Shown: positions 8,389-17,166 of the stretch, piece after piece | Numbering within the stretch: the stretch's first letter is position 1 | Layout of the letters: each line of letters starts with the position of its first letter | Assembly (NCBI RefSeq): GCF_026339955.1 | Contig: NZ_JAPEPW010000001.1 | Coordinates: 2,294,001-2,358,000 of the forward strand | Direction: 5' to 3' | DNA length: 64,000 nt | Source of the DNA: Streptomyces sp. NBC_01549 | GTDB taxonomy: Bacteria; Actinomycetota; Actinomycetes; Streptomycetales; Streptomycetaceae | Position numbers and translations under genes: made by a program | Notes under the pieces: model-generated | The model's database searches: none | The model's input: only the letters and a program-made list of their open reading frames with translations | Told to the model about the DNA's origin: nothing

Positions 8389-10497
8389 GTGCACAGAGGG
8401 CTGCACGGACGCGGAGCGTTGTTCGACACGGATCCGCCCGGTCTTGCGCTACGGCTCGTCGGCCTGCGCCCGTACCAGCTGCGCTCAAGCCCATACGAAC
8501 ACCCGAAGGAACTGCCCTTCGTGGTGTTCGCGGGCGGGCGGGGGCTCGGCAAGAGTGCCGTACTGCGGGAGCTGCGCGACGCGTATCGCGGGCACACGCC
8601 GGTCGCCCTGATCGACGGCGAGGAGCGGCAGTTCGCCGGGCCGCCGGCCGAGCGGCCCGCGGAGTCCTGGTCGCCGGTCGGACAGGCGCTCACCACGGTC
8701 GCCGAGCAGCTGGCCGAGCCGGTGACCGGCGCCGGGCGGATCGGTTTTCCGCGCCTGACCTCCGGGCTGCTCGCGGTCGCGGCGGGCGGCTGGAGCGACC
8801 GTGACGTGCCGCGCATCCGGCAGGAGGCGGAACGGATCCTGCTGCTGAACGAGACCGGCTCATGGCTCTCGGGGTTCGCGGGCCGCTGGGTGAGCAAGGT
8901 CGTCTCCAAGCTCATCGCCTCGCTCAGCGGTACGGGTCCCGTGATCGCGCCGATCATCGAAGCCACCCTTGAGGCGTTCGCCGAGGGGATCGGCCCCGCT
9001 CCCCGCCGGCTGCGCAGGGCCGCCACCTGGTACCGCGACTATCCGAACGCGGGCGGCAACCCCAAACTCGGTCTGATCCTGCTCTCCTCGCACTTCCGAG
9101 CGGGCGGCGACTCCCGCACCCACGCCGAGCGCTATCTCGTACGGGCCCTGCTGGCCGACCTCGACGACGCGTACGCGGGGGTCATGCAGCGCTCGCACCG
9201 GCTGGGCCGGCCGGTCGTACTGATCGACAACGTGCAGGAACGGGCGGGCCTCGGCCTGATGGAACCGGTGCTGCGCGACCGCGCCGACGGCATCGCCGAC
9301 CACGTCGCCTTCTTCGCCGCCCTGCGCGGTTACACCCATGGAGCGCTGCGCAACGCGGGCCGCCGCACCCTCCCCGAGGTCGCCCGGCACTCCGGCTGGG
9401 AGCCGGGCACCTCGCCGTCCTCACGGGCGCTGCTCGTCGCGCTGCCGCCGCTGACCCCGGACGACACCCTGCACCTCGTGGGCGGCGTCTCGCAGGGCCT
9501 CGCCATCCCCCCTCAACTCCCGCACGCCACCCACCGGCTGTCCGGCGGCAGCCCGCTCGGCGTCACCCTCCTCGCGGAGTCCGCCCGCCAGAACCTGCCC
9601 CAAGGGGCCAAGTCGCTCGGCGAGTTGCTCACCTCAGACGTCGCCGTTCACGAGGACCACGACGGCCGGCCCACCTATCAGGAGCTGCTCGGCCGACTCG
9701 TACCCGGTGGCCGGCTCGACGAGCTGACCGTGCTCGCCGCGGCCCACGACCGCGACTCGGCCTGCGTGCTCGCGGAGGTCCAGCTCTCCGACGACTTCGG
9801 TGCGTCGGGGGTCCTCGCGCTGGAGGAACGGCTCGCGGAGGAGGGCTGGGCGCCCGCCGCCGGGCAGTTCGTGGGCGATCCGTTCCTGCGGGCGCTGCTC
9901 CTGCTGCGGCTGCACCACGACGACCCCGACCACGCACGCTGGCGGTCCGTGCACCGCACCCTCATCGACCACTACGGCGACGGGGACCAGCGGGACAGCG
10001 CCCGCTATCGGCTGCACCACGAACTCGCCCTAGGGAAGGCCGACTTCGCGGTGGCGCACCTGCGCGACACCTTCCCGCGCACCGATACGGAGTCCTGGCT
10101 GTCCTCTCTCGTCTTCATCGCGTCCGCGCCCTACTACCACGCACACGACCCGGACGGCCGCGACTTCGGCGGCCACGGCGGTCACGACGACCGGGCGGCC
10201 GTCGCGCTCGGCCGCACCGACGCCGCCCAGCAGCCACCGGACAGCGTGGACGCCGTACTGCATCTGCGGGTACGACGGCTGCTGCACGCGGTCTGGCAGC
10301 TGACCGATCCGCTGGTGCTGCCGGATCCGAAGGTGTCCGACCGGCTCCGTTTCGAGCTGGAGCAGCTGTCGAACCTGCGGCCCGCGGGCAACCCGCTGCT
10401 GTGGCGGGCCTCGCGGGAGTGGCCGTCGGACGCCCTCGCCGGCCGCCCCCTGCGCATCCCTGGTGACGACGACGAGAACGGGAACGGGGACCTGTGA
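8389..10497 (+). CDS. STAND-like P-loop NTPase, first gene of a receptor pair
   Basis: A 702-aa protein with no signal peptide or clear membrane helix. Walker A GGRGLGKS is at residues 49-56 and Walker B VVLIDN at 276-281. A GGSPLG motif at 386-391 resembles the GxP motif of NB-ARC/STAND ATPases. The C-terminal third is helical and Asp/His/Arg-rich, possibly TPR-like. STAND proteins are switch NTPases that respond to a bound signal. The next gene overlaps by one base and encodes a membrane-anchored extracellular binding domain, suggesting a signalling partnership. The start is the GTG at 8389 behind a good ribosome binding site. No effector domain is recognisable. Confidence 0.65.
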   Translation: MHRGLHGRGALFDTDPPGLALRLVGLRPYQLRSSPYEHPKELPFVVFAGGRGLGKSAVLRELRDAYRGHTPVALIDGEERQFAGPPAERPAESWSPVGQALTTVAEQLAEPVTGAGRIGFPRLTSGLLAVAAGGWSDRDVPRIRQEAERILLLNETGSWLSGFAGRWVSKVVSKLIASLSGTGPVIAPIIEATLEAFAEGIGPAPRRLRRAATWYRDYPNAGGNPKLGLILLSSHFRAGGDSRTHAERYLVRALLADLDDAYAGVMQRSHRLGRPVVLIDNVQERAGLGLMEPVLRDRADGIADHVAFFAALRGYTHGALRNAGRRTLPEVARHSGWEPGTSPSSRALLVALPPLTPDDTLHLVGGVSQGLAIPPQLPHATHRLSGGSPLGVTLLAESARQNLPQGAKSLGELLTSDVAVHEDHDGRPTYQELLGRLVPGGRLDELTVLAAAHDRDSACVLAEVQLSDDFGASGVLALEERLAEEGWAPAAGQFVGDPFLRALLLLRLHHDDPDHARWRSVHRTLIDHYGDGDQRDSARYRLHHELALGKADFAVAHLRDTFPRTDTESWLSSLVFIASAPYYHAHDPDGRDFGGHGGHDDRAAVALGRTDAAQQPPDSVDAVLHLRVRRLLHAVWQLTDPLVLPDPKVSDRLRFELEQLSNLRPAGNPLLWRASREWPSDALAGRPLRIPGDDDENGNGDL

Positions 10498-12041
10498 TGG
10501 CGCGCTTGTGGACCTGGCTGCGCGAGGACGTCTGGGAGATTCGTTTCCGCAGATATGTCGCGCTGACCCTCGCGGCGGTGCTCGCGGGCCTCGGCGTCTG
10601 GGGCGGTATGACGGCCACCAAGGAGAACCGCTCCTGCGCACCCGGTGTCGTCCAGCCGAAGGGCAGCGACGAGTGCGTGGGCGTCTCGTGGACGACGTAC
10701 GCCTTCGGACGTCCGCAGTTCGCCGACACCGTACGGGCCATCCACCGCGAGAACGCCCGTCTCGCCCCCGGCAGTTATGTCACCGTCGCGCTCCTCGAAC
10801 CCTTCACCGCCACCGACGCCGACAACCTGGCCGATGTGCTGCACGAGCTCCAGGGCGCCTATCTGGCCCAGTACCAGGCCAACCACGACACCACCGGCCT
10901 GAAGCCGAAGATCCGCCTGGTGCTGGCCAACCCCGGCTCCACCGGCACGTACTGGCAGCACACGGTCGACCAGCTGGCGGGCATGACGCAAGGCCCCGAC
11001 CGGCTGCGCGCGGTGACCGGGGTCGGTCTGAGCACCGACAACAACAAGAAGGCCGTCAAGGAGCTGACCAGCCGGGGCATCCCGGTGATAGGGAGTTCGA
11101 TCACCGCCGACGACCTGGCCAACGGGCAGAACGGCAAGGACCCGTTCCCCGGCCTCGCCCGGGTCTCCCCCACCAACACCGACGAGGCACGCGCCCTCGC
11201 CTCCTTCGCCAAGGTCTCGGCCGCCAACGCCTTCCTGGTCTACGACCGCACCGGCGACCCGTACACGCGCACGCTCCAGGCGTCCTTCGAGAAGATGCTC
11301 AAGGGCTCGCGCTACGAGGCCCAGCCGTTCACGCCGCCCTCCGACCGCAGCAAGGAGGGCAGCACCTCCAACGTCTTCATGCAGATCACCAACATCCTCT
11401 GCAACACGCCGACCACCACGAACACCATCCTCTTCGCCGGGCGCCACACCCAACTGCGGCAGTTCATCAACATGCTGGGCCAGCGCGGCTGCCACGACCG
11501 CCGGTTCACCGTGCTCACCGGCGACGAAGGCTCCTACCTCGCCGGGGACAAGGACCTCGACCCGGCCGCCCTCAAGGACCCGCTGCTGACCGTCCGGTAC
11601 ACGTCCCTGGCCCACCCGGACGCCTGGCTCCAGGACAGCGCGAAGACGGGCGGCAGCGCGGCCGACGCGAAGGTGTTGCGGTCACTTCTGGGGAGTGCCG
11701 GGAAGGAGCCGGTCGGGCCCGTCGGGCCGATCGCCCTCGACGACGGCCAGCTGATCATCGCGTACGACGCCACGCGGCTCGCCGTGCGCGGTATCCGCGG
11801 GGCCTCGCCGACCGGGAAGATCCCGGCCCTCGCGGACGTCGGCCTCCAGTGGCCGCAGGTCAAGGGCAAGCAGCAGCGGGTGAACGGGGCGAGCGGGTGG
11901 ATCTGCCTGAACGTCCACGGCAATCCGTACGACAAGGCGGTGCCGATCGTGCAGCTGACGCCCGAGTCCCGGGCTCGCTTTGTGAAGATCGCATGGCCGG
12001 AGGGGAAGCCGCCCTCCGCGGAGTGTCTGCCGCCGGCTTGA
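10497..12041 (+). CDS. Membrane-anchored periplasmic-binding-protein-like receptor
   Basis: A 514-aa protein with a short Trp/Arg-rich cytoplasmic N-terminus, one transmembrane helix (about residues 20-38) and a large extracellular domain. The extracellular part reads like a type I periplasmic binding protein of the branched-chain amino-acid class: ITADDLANGQNG, then VSPTNTDEARALASFA and NAFLVYDRTGDPYTRTLQASF. There is no lipobox and no ABC permease or ATPase nearby, so it is probably a sensor rather than a transporter. Its ATG overlaps the TGA of the NTPase gene (TGATG), which argues for coupled translation and a shared complex. Confidence 0.65.
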   Translation: MARLWTWLREDVWEIRFRRYVALTLAAVLAGLGVWGGMTATKENRSCAPGVVQPKGSDECVGVSWTTYAFGRPQFADTVRAIHRENARLAPGSYVTVALLEPFTATDADNLADVLHELQGAYLAQYQANHDTTGLKPKIRLVLANPGSTGTYWQHTVDQLAGMTQGPDRLRAVTGVGLSTDNNKKAVKELTSRGIPVIGSSITADDLANGQNGKDPFPGLARVSPTNTDEARALASFAKVSAANAFLVYDRTGDPYTRTLQASFEKMLKGSRYEAQPFTPPSDRSKEGSTSNVFMQITNILCNTPTTTNTILFAGRHTQLRQFINMLGQRGCHDRRFTVLTGDEGSYLAGDKDLDPAALKDPLLTVRYTSLAHPDAWLQDSAKTGGSAADAKVLRSLLGSAGKEPVGPVGPIALDDGQLIIAYDATRLAVRGIRGASPTGKIPALADVGLQWPQVKGKQQRVNGASGWICLNVHGNPYDKAVPIVQLTPESRARFVKIAWPEGKPPSAECLPPA

Positions 12042-12092
12042 GAGGGGGGCGCCGTTGGGGGGACGGTGGTTCGGTACGTGCGGACTGATGGT

Positions 12093-12121
12093 GGCTGAGC
12101 GCGCAGTTCCCCGCGCCCCTA
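12093..12121 (-). repeat. Dispersed repeat starting at a stop codon
   Basis: On the minus strand the stop codon of the SRPBCC gene opens the block TAGGGGCGCGGGGAACTGCG, followed by CGCTCAGCC. This is the same family as the block at 2139-2170. The TAG of the gene is the first three bases of the repeat. Confidence 0.7.
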
Positions 12122-12517
12122 CGGGGCGCTCATCAGTCGCTCGAAGCGCTGGCGCCAGCCCGGGTCCTCGTCCCTTGGGGACTCGTGGGTGAAGCGGACC
12201 GTCGTGCCTGACGGACGGGTCGGTTCCAGGTGGAAGCGGATGCGGCCCCGCCCCTCAACCGTGTACTCGGCGATCCGCTCGACGTCCCACGCCGTGATAC
12301 GACCGCTGCCCACCCCGCGCAGCGTGACCGCGCCGCCCAGTCGCGGCTCGAAGACCTCGGCCTCGGCCAGCCACGCCCGTAGGCCCTCGGACGTGGCCAC
12401 CGCCTTCCAGACGTTCTCCACAGGCTGGGGAAAACGCAGCAGGTAGTGCAGGACGCGGGTGCCGTCCTCCCGGGTCTCGGTGGCGCCCTCTTCGATGCCT
12501 CGGGTCACTCCGGTCAT
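12119..12517 (-). CDS. SRPBCC (AHSA1/START-like) protein
   Basis: The 132-aa protein has an AHSA1-type lipid/ligand-binding fold: VLHYLLRFPQPVENVWKAV, then LRAWLAEAEVFEPRLGG and the terminal RWRQRFERLM-like helix (read here as GWRQRFERLM). It is likely cytosolic and binds a hydrophobic ligand, but the ligand is unknown. It is the last gene of the leftward cytochrome-maturation series, 34 bp after ccsB. Its stop codon lies inside the dispersed repeat at 12093-12121. Confidence 0.75.
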   Translation of the reverse strand: MTGVTRGIEEGATETREDGTRVLHYLLRFPQPVENVWKAVATSEGLRAWLAEAEVFEPRLGGAVTLRGVGSGRITAWDVERIAEYTVEGRGRIRFHLEPTRPSGTTVRFTHESPRDEDPGWRQRFERLMSAP

Positions 12518-12551
12518 GACACCAGCGTGGCCCGAGACAGCGGGATCCGCA

Positions 12552-13664
12552 TCAGACCCCGGCGTACGAGTGCTTGCCGGAGACGAAGATGTTGACTCCG
12601 TAGTAGTTGAAGAGGAAGCAGGCGAAGGCGATCAGGGCGATGTAGGCGGCCTTGCGGCCCTTCCAGCCGGCCGTGGCACGGGCGTGGAGGTAGCAGGCGT
12701 AGGCGACCCAGGTGATGAACGCCCAGGTCTCCTTGGGGTCCCAGCCCCAGTAGCGGCCCCACGCGTCGCCCGCCCAGATGGCGCCCGCGATGATCGTGAA
12801 GGTCCACAGCGGGAAGACGGCGGCGTTCACGCGGTAGGAGAACTTGTCCAAGGAGGCCGAGGAGGGCAGCCGCTCCATGACGGAGGTGGCGAAACGGCCC
12901 GGCTGGCCGCCGGTGGCGAGCTTGTTCTCGTACGAGTCCTTGAAGAGGTACATCAGGGTGCCGACCGCGCCCACGTAGAAGACGGCGCCGCAGAGGATCG
13001 CGGTCGAGACGTGGATGTACAGCCAGTACGAGTGGAGCGCGGGCACCAGCTGGTCGCTCGCGGTGTACAAAACGGTGACCGCGAGGCCGAGGTCGAGGAG
13101 GACCGAGGCGACCAGGGGCAGGCCCAGCCAGCGGATGTTCTTCTTCAGCGCGAGCATCACCAGGTACACGGCGACGGCGACCGTGGAGAAGGTGATGCTG
13201 AACTCGTACATGTTGCCCCACGGTGCCCGCTGCACCGACAGGGCACGCGCGAGGACACCGGCCGTCTCGACGGCCCAGGCGAGCGCGGTGAGGGACACCG
13301 CGATCCGGCCGTAGAGGTCGCCCTGCTCGTCCCCGCCGTGCGCGCCAGGCCCGTCGGGCACGTCACGGGCGCCCGCCGCCGACCGGGTGACGACCTTCGG
13401 CCGCTCCAGGACGGCCGTACCGCCCGCCGACTTCACGGTGACCGCGGGGGTCTTCGCCTTCTCGGTGGCGGTGAGCGCGGCGGCCGTGCGGGCGACCTTG
13501 CTGCGGCTGCCGAAGATCCACTCGGCGATGTACGCGAAGAAGGCCAGGGTGTAGACGGCCATCGCGGAGTAGATCAGCGTGTTGCTGATGTTGGCGAGGT
13601 GTTCGTTGGTGGCCGTGGCCAGATCGGTCACGGCGCCCAGGTCGGTTGCGGTGGCGAGAGTCAC
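12552..13664 (-). CDS. ccsB: Cytochrome c biogenesis protein CcsB/ResC
   Basis: A 370-aa polytopic membrane protein with the heme-handling Trp-rich motif WGRYWGWDPKETWAFITW of CcsA/CcsB. System II heme lyase consists of ResB plus this protein. It exports heme and ligates it to CXXCH apocytochromes outside the membrane. A poorly conserved Ala/Lys-rich loop sits near residues 55-110. The GTG start follows AGGGGG. A gap of 247 bp separates it from resB; I see no gene there, so ccsB may have its own promoter. Confidence 0.92.
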   Translation of the reverse strand: MTLATATDLGAVTDLATATNEHLANISNTLIYSAMAVYTLAFFAYIAEWIFGSRSKVARTAAALTATEKAKTPAVTVKSAGGTAVLERPKVVTRSAAGARDVPDGPGAHGGDEQGDLYGRIAVSLTALAWAVETAGVLARALSVQRAPWGNMYEFSITFSTVAVAVYLVMLALKKNIRWLGLPLVASVLLDLGLAVTVLYTASDQLVPALHSYWLYIHVSTAILCGAVFYVGAVGTLMYLFKDSYENKLATGGQPGRFATSVMERLPSSASLDKFSYRVNAAVFPLWTFTIIAGAIWAGDAWGRYWGWDPKETWAFITWVAYACYLHARATAGWKGRKAAYIALIAFACFLFNYYGVNIFVSGKHSYAGV

Positions 13665-13911
13665 CTCAGGCCCCCTTCAGTGGATTCCCGGGCATTTTCC
13701 GGCGGGACGATGCGACCCTCTGTTACCTTGCGATCGCGTGGCAGCGGTGTGTAGCGAGAACCAAGCGCATGCTGATGCCGTCGAAACACTGCAACTGCTT
13801 TCCCCGGGCTGGTTTCAACCCGGCTGGTGTTGATCGTGGAAGACCTGACGGGCTGTCGGCCTGCCAGGCAGCGTGAGCCAGGAATCTCCTTCGCTCCGCG
13901 AGGGGGAGGTC

Positions 13912-15693
13912 TCAATTCTCAGCCCCTTCGGCAGGCACGACCTGAGGGTCGTCAATCTTGGTGGGCGCCTGTTCGTGGACGAGGGCGGCCAGGTCCCCCA
14001 GTTCTTCGGGGAGCTTCGCGGACTCGCTGCGGCCGAGGCCCGCCATCTCGACGACGGTGACGCCGTCGGCCCCGGTGGTCGCCCGCACCCAGACACGGCG
14101 GCGCTGGATGAAGAGCGAACCGGCGAGACCGAAGATCGCGGTGAAGGCACCGACCAGCGCCCAGTCACTGCCGGGCTGCTGGGTGACCTGGAAGTTCGCC
14201 CATTCCTCGATGCCCTTGTCGAAGGTGATGGAGCCGGCGCCGTTCGGCAGCTTCATCGTCTCGCCGGGCAGCAGACGCGCCTTGACGATGTTGCCCTTGG
14301 CGTCCTTGAACTGCTTCATCTTCGAGGTGTCGAGCTGGTACACGTTCTGCGGGATGCCCGCGTCGACGCCCAGACTGCCGTGGAACCCGGACAGCGCGAG
14401 CACGGGGAAGTCGAGCGCGGGGAACTGGGAGAACATGTCGCCCTTGCCCGCACCCGCGAAGGTCGGCACGAAGAAGGCGGAGAAACCGAGCTGTTCGGTC
14501 GTCCCCTGCGCGTTCTTGTAGCCGTCCATGACCTTGATCGCGCCCTGCGAGGTGACGTTCGAGTCGAGCGGCAGCATCGGCACGGCGTCGTGGTAGACGA
14601 CGTTGCCCTTGCCGTCCCGGACGGTGACGACGGGCGCGTAGCCGTGGGCGGTGAGGTAGACCTTCGAGTCGCCGATCTTCAGCGGCTCGTTGACCTTGAC
14701 GGTGGTCTTCTTCTTCTTGCCGTACGCACCGACGCTGTACGTGATGTCCGCCTGATACGTGCGGGGGGTGCCCTTGTTGGGGCCGGTGCGCTCGTAGGTG
14801 CCGGTGAACTTCTTGAGGTTGAAGCTGAACGGCGTGAGGTCGTCGGTGCTGAAGAGGTTGCCGGACTTGAAGTCGTCGTACTGCGAGATCGTGTTGGAGA
14901 AGCCGTCGCCCTCGACGATCAGCTTGTTGCCCTCGGACTTGAAGAGCTGGCCCCAGGCGAAGGCCACCAGCATCACGATCAGCGCGATGTGGAAGAGCAG
15001 GTTGCCGGTCTCGCGGAGGTAGCCCTTCTCGGCGGCGACGGCGTCCTTCTCGATGTGCGCCCTGAAGCGTCGCCGCTTGAGGATCTCGAGGGCGGCCTCG
15101 CGGACCTGCTCGGGCTCGGCCGCGGTGCGCCAGGTCGCGTACGCGGGCAGCCGGTTCAGCCGCTTGGGGGCGCCCGGCGGACGGCCGCGCAGCTGCCCGA
15201 CGAACTGCCAGGTGCGCGGGATGATGCAGCCGATGAGCGAGACGAACAGCAGGATGTAGATCGCGGAGAACCACACCGAGCTGTAGACGTGGAACAGGCC
15301 GAGCTTGTCGTAGACCGGCCCGAGGATGCTGTGCGCGTCCTTGAAGGCCGCCACCTTCTGGGCGTCGGTCCCGGACTGCGGGATCAGCGAGCCAGGGATC
15401 GCCCCGAGCGACAGCAGGAAGAGCAGGATCAGGGCGACCCGCATCGACGTCAGCTGCCGCCAGAACCAGCGGGCCCAGCCGACGACCTCACGGCCGGTCC
15501 AGGTCAGCCATCCCAGGGCGCCGGGGGCGCGGGACCCGCCGAAGGAGCCGGGCACGGCCGTGTCGACCGGCGCGGTGGAGAGCTGGGATCCGGCTTCGCC
15601 GAGTTCGCCGTCGGCGCTCACCCCGATGTGCCGCTTGGCGGCCGCCGGGTCCTTCGTCCTGCCCGTGCCGGTGTCGGTGTCGGTCGTGCTCAT
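13912..15693 (-). CDS. resB: Cytochrome c biogenesis protein ResB
   Basis: A 593-aa ResB/Ccs1 protein. The first membrane helix pair reads MRVALILLFLLSLGAIPGSL, with two further helices near ILLFVSLIGCIIPR and LLFHIALIVMLVAFAWG. A large extracytoplasmic domain and a final helix (ALVGAFTAIFGLAGSLFI) follow. It forms the system II heme lyase with CcsB. It starts three bases after the ccdA stop, so the two are co-translated. Confidence 0.92.
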   Translation of the reverse strand: MSTTDTDTGTGRTKDPAAAKRHIGVSADGELGEAGSQLSTAPVDTAVPGSFGGSRAPGALGWLTWTGREVVGWARWFWRQLTSMRVALILLFLLSLGAIPGSLIPQSGTDAQKVAAFKDAHSILGPVYDKLGLFHVYSSVWFSAIYILLFVSLIGCIIPRTWQFVGQLRGRPPGAPKRLNRLPAYATWRTAAEPEQVREAALEILKRRRFRAHIEKDAVAAEKGYLRETGNLLFHIALIVMLVAFAWGQLFKSEGNKLIVEGDGFSNTISQYDDFKSGNLFSTDDLTPFSFNLKKFTGTYERTGPNKGTPRTYQADITYSVGAYGKKKKTTVKVNEPLKIGDSKVYLTAHGYAPVVTVRDGKGNVVYHDAVPMLPLDSNVTSQGAIKVMDGYKNAQGTTEQLGFSAFFVPTFAGAGKGDMFSQFPALDFPVLALSGFHGSLGVDAGIPQNVYQLDTSKMKQFKDAKGNIVKARLLPGETMKLPNGAGSITFDKGIEEWANFQVTQQPGSDWALVGAFTAIFGLAGSLFIQRRRVWVRATTGADGVTVVEMAGLGRSESAKLPEELGDLAALVHEQAPTKIDDPQVVPAEGAEN

Positions 15694-15696
15694 CGA

Positions 15697-16470
15697 TCAG
15701 ATCCCTACCGTGAAGCCGTTGGACCAGGTCTGCATCTGCTGCACGATGCTGTCCCAGGCACCGGTGAGCAGGAGCAGGCCGGTCGCGATCATCATGCCGC
15801 CGCCGATCCGCATCACCCACACGTAGTGCCGCTTGACCCAGGCGAAGGCACCGAGCGCCTTGCGGAAGGCGACGGCCGCGAGGACGAAGGGCACTCCCAG
15901 GCCGACGCAGTACGCGACGGTCAGTATGGCGCCGCGGCCCGCGCTCGCCTGGTTCATGGAAAGAAAATTGATGGAGGAGAGGGTCGGTCCCAGGCAGGGC
16001 GTCCAGCCGATGCCGAAGAGCGCGCCGAGTATCGGAGCACCCAGCAGGCCGGTCACCGGCCGCTTGTGGAAGCGGAACTCACGCTGCGTGAGCCAGGGCA
16101 TCATCCCCATGAAGAACACGCCCATCGCGATCATCAGCACGCCGAGGATCTTGCTGATCGTGCCCTGGTACTCCTGGAGGGTCGACCCGAAGTAGCCGAA
16201 CAGCGCCCCGCCGGAGACGAACACGGCGGTGAAACCCACCACGAACAGGCTGGCGCCCGCGACCATCCGCCCCCGTCTGGCCTCCGCCAGATCCGTGCCG
16301 GTGACACCGGTCACGTACGACAGATAGCCGGGGACGAGCGGCAGCACGCACGGTGAGAAGAAGGAGACGAGGCCGCCGAGGACGGCGATCGGCAGGGCGA
16401 GCACCAAGGCACCGCTGACGACGGTGTCGGACGACGCGGCGAGGTTCATGGACGCGGCGAGAAGGGACAC
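15697..16470 (-). CDS. ccdA: Thiol-disulfide transporter CcdA (DsbD core family)
   Basis: A 257-aa protein with six hydrophobic segments and the two redox cysteines in FFSPCVLPLVPGY and GWTPCLGPT. It moves reducing equivalents across the membrane to the ResA-like thioredoxin so that apocytochrome cysteines stay reduced for heme attachment. It starts with GTG, six bases after the resA-like stop. Confidence 0.92.
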   Translation of the reverse strand: MSLLAASMNLAASSDTVVSGALVLALPIAVLGGLVSFFSPCVLPLVPGYLSYVTGVTGTDLAEARRGRMVAGASLFVVGFTAVFVSGGALFGYFGSTLQEYQGTISKILGVLMIAMGVFFMGMMPWLTQREFRFHKRPVTGLLGAPILGALFGIGWTPCLGPTLSSINFLSMNQASAGRGAILTVAYCVGLGVPFVLAAVAFRKALGAFAWVKRHYVWVMRIGGGMMIATGLLLLTGAWDSIVQQMQTWSNGFTVGI

Positions 16471-16476
16471 GTCAGG

Positions 16477-17100
16477 TCACTTCTCCGCGAGTACGGGGTC
16501 GAGCATCTCGCGGAGCTTGTCCTCGCTGAGGGCCTGCAGCGTACGGGCCGCGATCTTCCCGTCCCGGTCGATGACGATCGTGGAGGGGATCGTCTGCAGG
16601 TTCAGCGTGCCCTTCTTGAAGCGGAGCAGCAGCTTGCTCGTCGGGTCGTAGAGGCTGGGGTAGGTGACGCCCTGCTGCTTCTCGAACGCCTGGGCCAGAC
16701 TGATGTTGGCGTCACGGGTGTTGATGCCGACGAACTGCACGCCCTTCGCCGCGGTGTCCTTGGCGACCTTGACGAAGTTCGGCGCCTCGGCGCGGCACGG
16801 CGGGCACCAGGATCCCCACACGTTCACGACGACGATCTTGCCCTTGTAGTCCTTGACGTCGAGCTGCTTGCCGTCCACGGTCGGGCCGGAGAGGTCGGGG
16901 GCCTCGACCCGGGAGCCCTTGGCGACGGTCGAGATGCCGTCCTTGCCCGCCACGAAGTTGCTGCCGCCCGAGCCCCCGGACGTCCCGCCCGAACCGCACG
17001 CGGACAGGACAAGCGCGGCGACGGCGGCCCCGGTGGTGAGCAGGGCGGCGCGGCTACGGGTGCGGTTCGAGCGCTGTTGGGCGCGGCAGGCGGCACTCAT
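16477..17100 (-). CDS. ResA/TlpA-type thioredoxin lipoprotein
   Basis: The 207-aa precursor has a lipoprotein signal with lipobox LSAC (Cys35). A Gly/Ser linker follows, then a thioredoxin-like fold with the active site WCPPC (Cys99 and Cys102). It probably reduces the heme-binding cysteines of apocytochrome c on the outer face of the membrane, using electrons from CcdA. The gene is directly upstream of ccdA in the leftward operon. Confidence 0.9.
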   Translation of the reverse strand: MSAACRAQQRSNRTRSRAALLTTGAAVAALVLSACGSGGTSGGSGGSNFVAGKDGISTVAKGSRVEAPDLSGPTVDGKQLDVKDYKGKIVVVNVWGSWCPPCRAEAPNFVKVAKDTAAKGVQFVGINTRDANISLAQAFEKQQGVTYPSLYDPTSKLLLRFKKGTLNLQTIPSTIVIDRDGKIAARTLQALSEDKLREMLDPVLAEK

Positions 17101-17166
17101 GTGAAAAGTTTCGCATGCCCGTTTCGAGGATCTTCCGCACCCCCCTTGCGGGCGGAAAACACCATT

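Noticed and set aside
13665..13911. 84-codon minus frame between resB and ccsB
   Set aside because: Amino acid content and codon bias look non-coding, and it has no ribosome binding site. It is more likely a leader region of ccsB.
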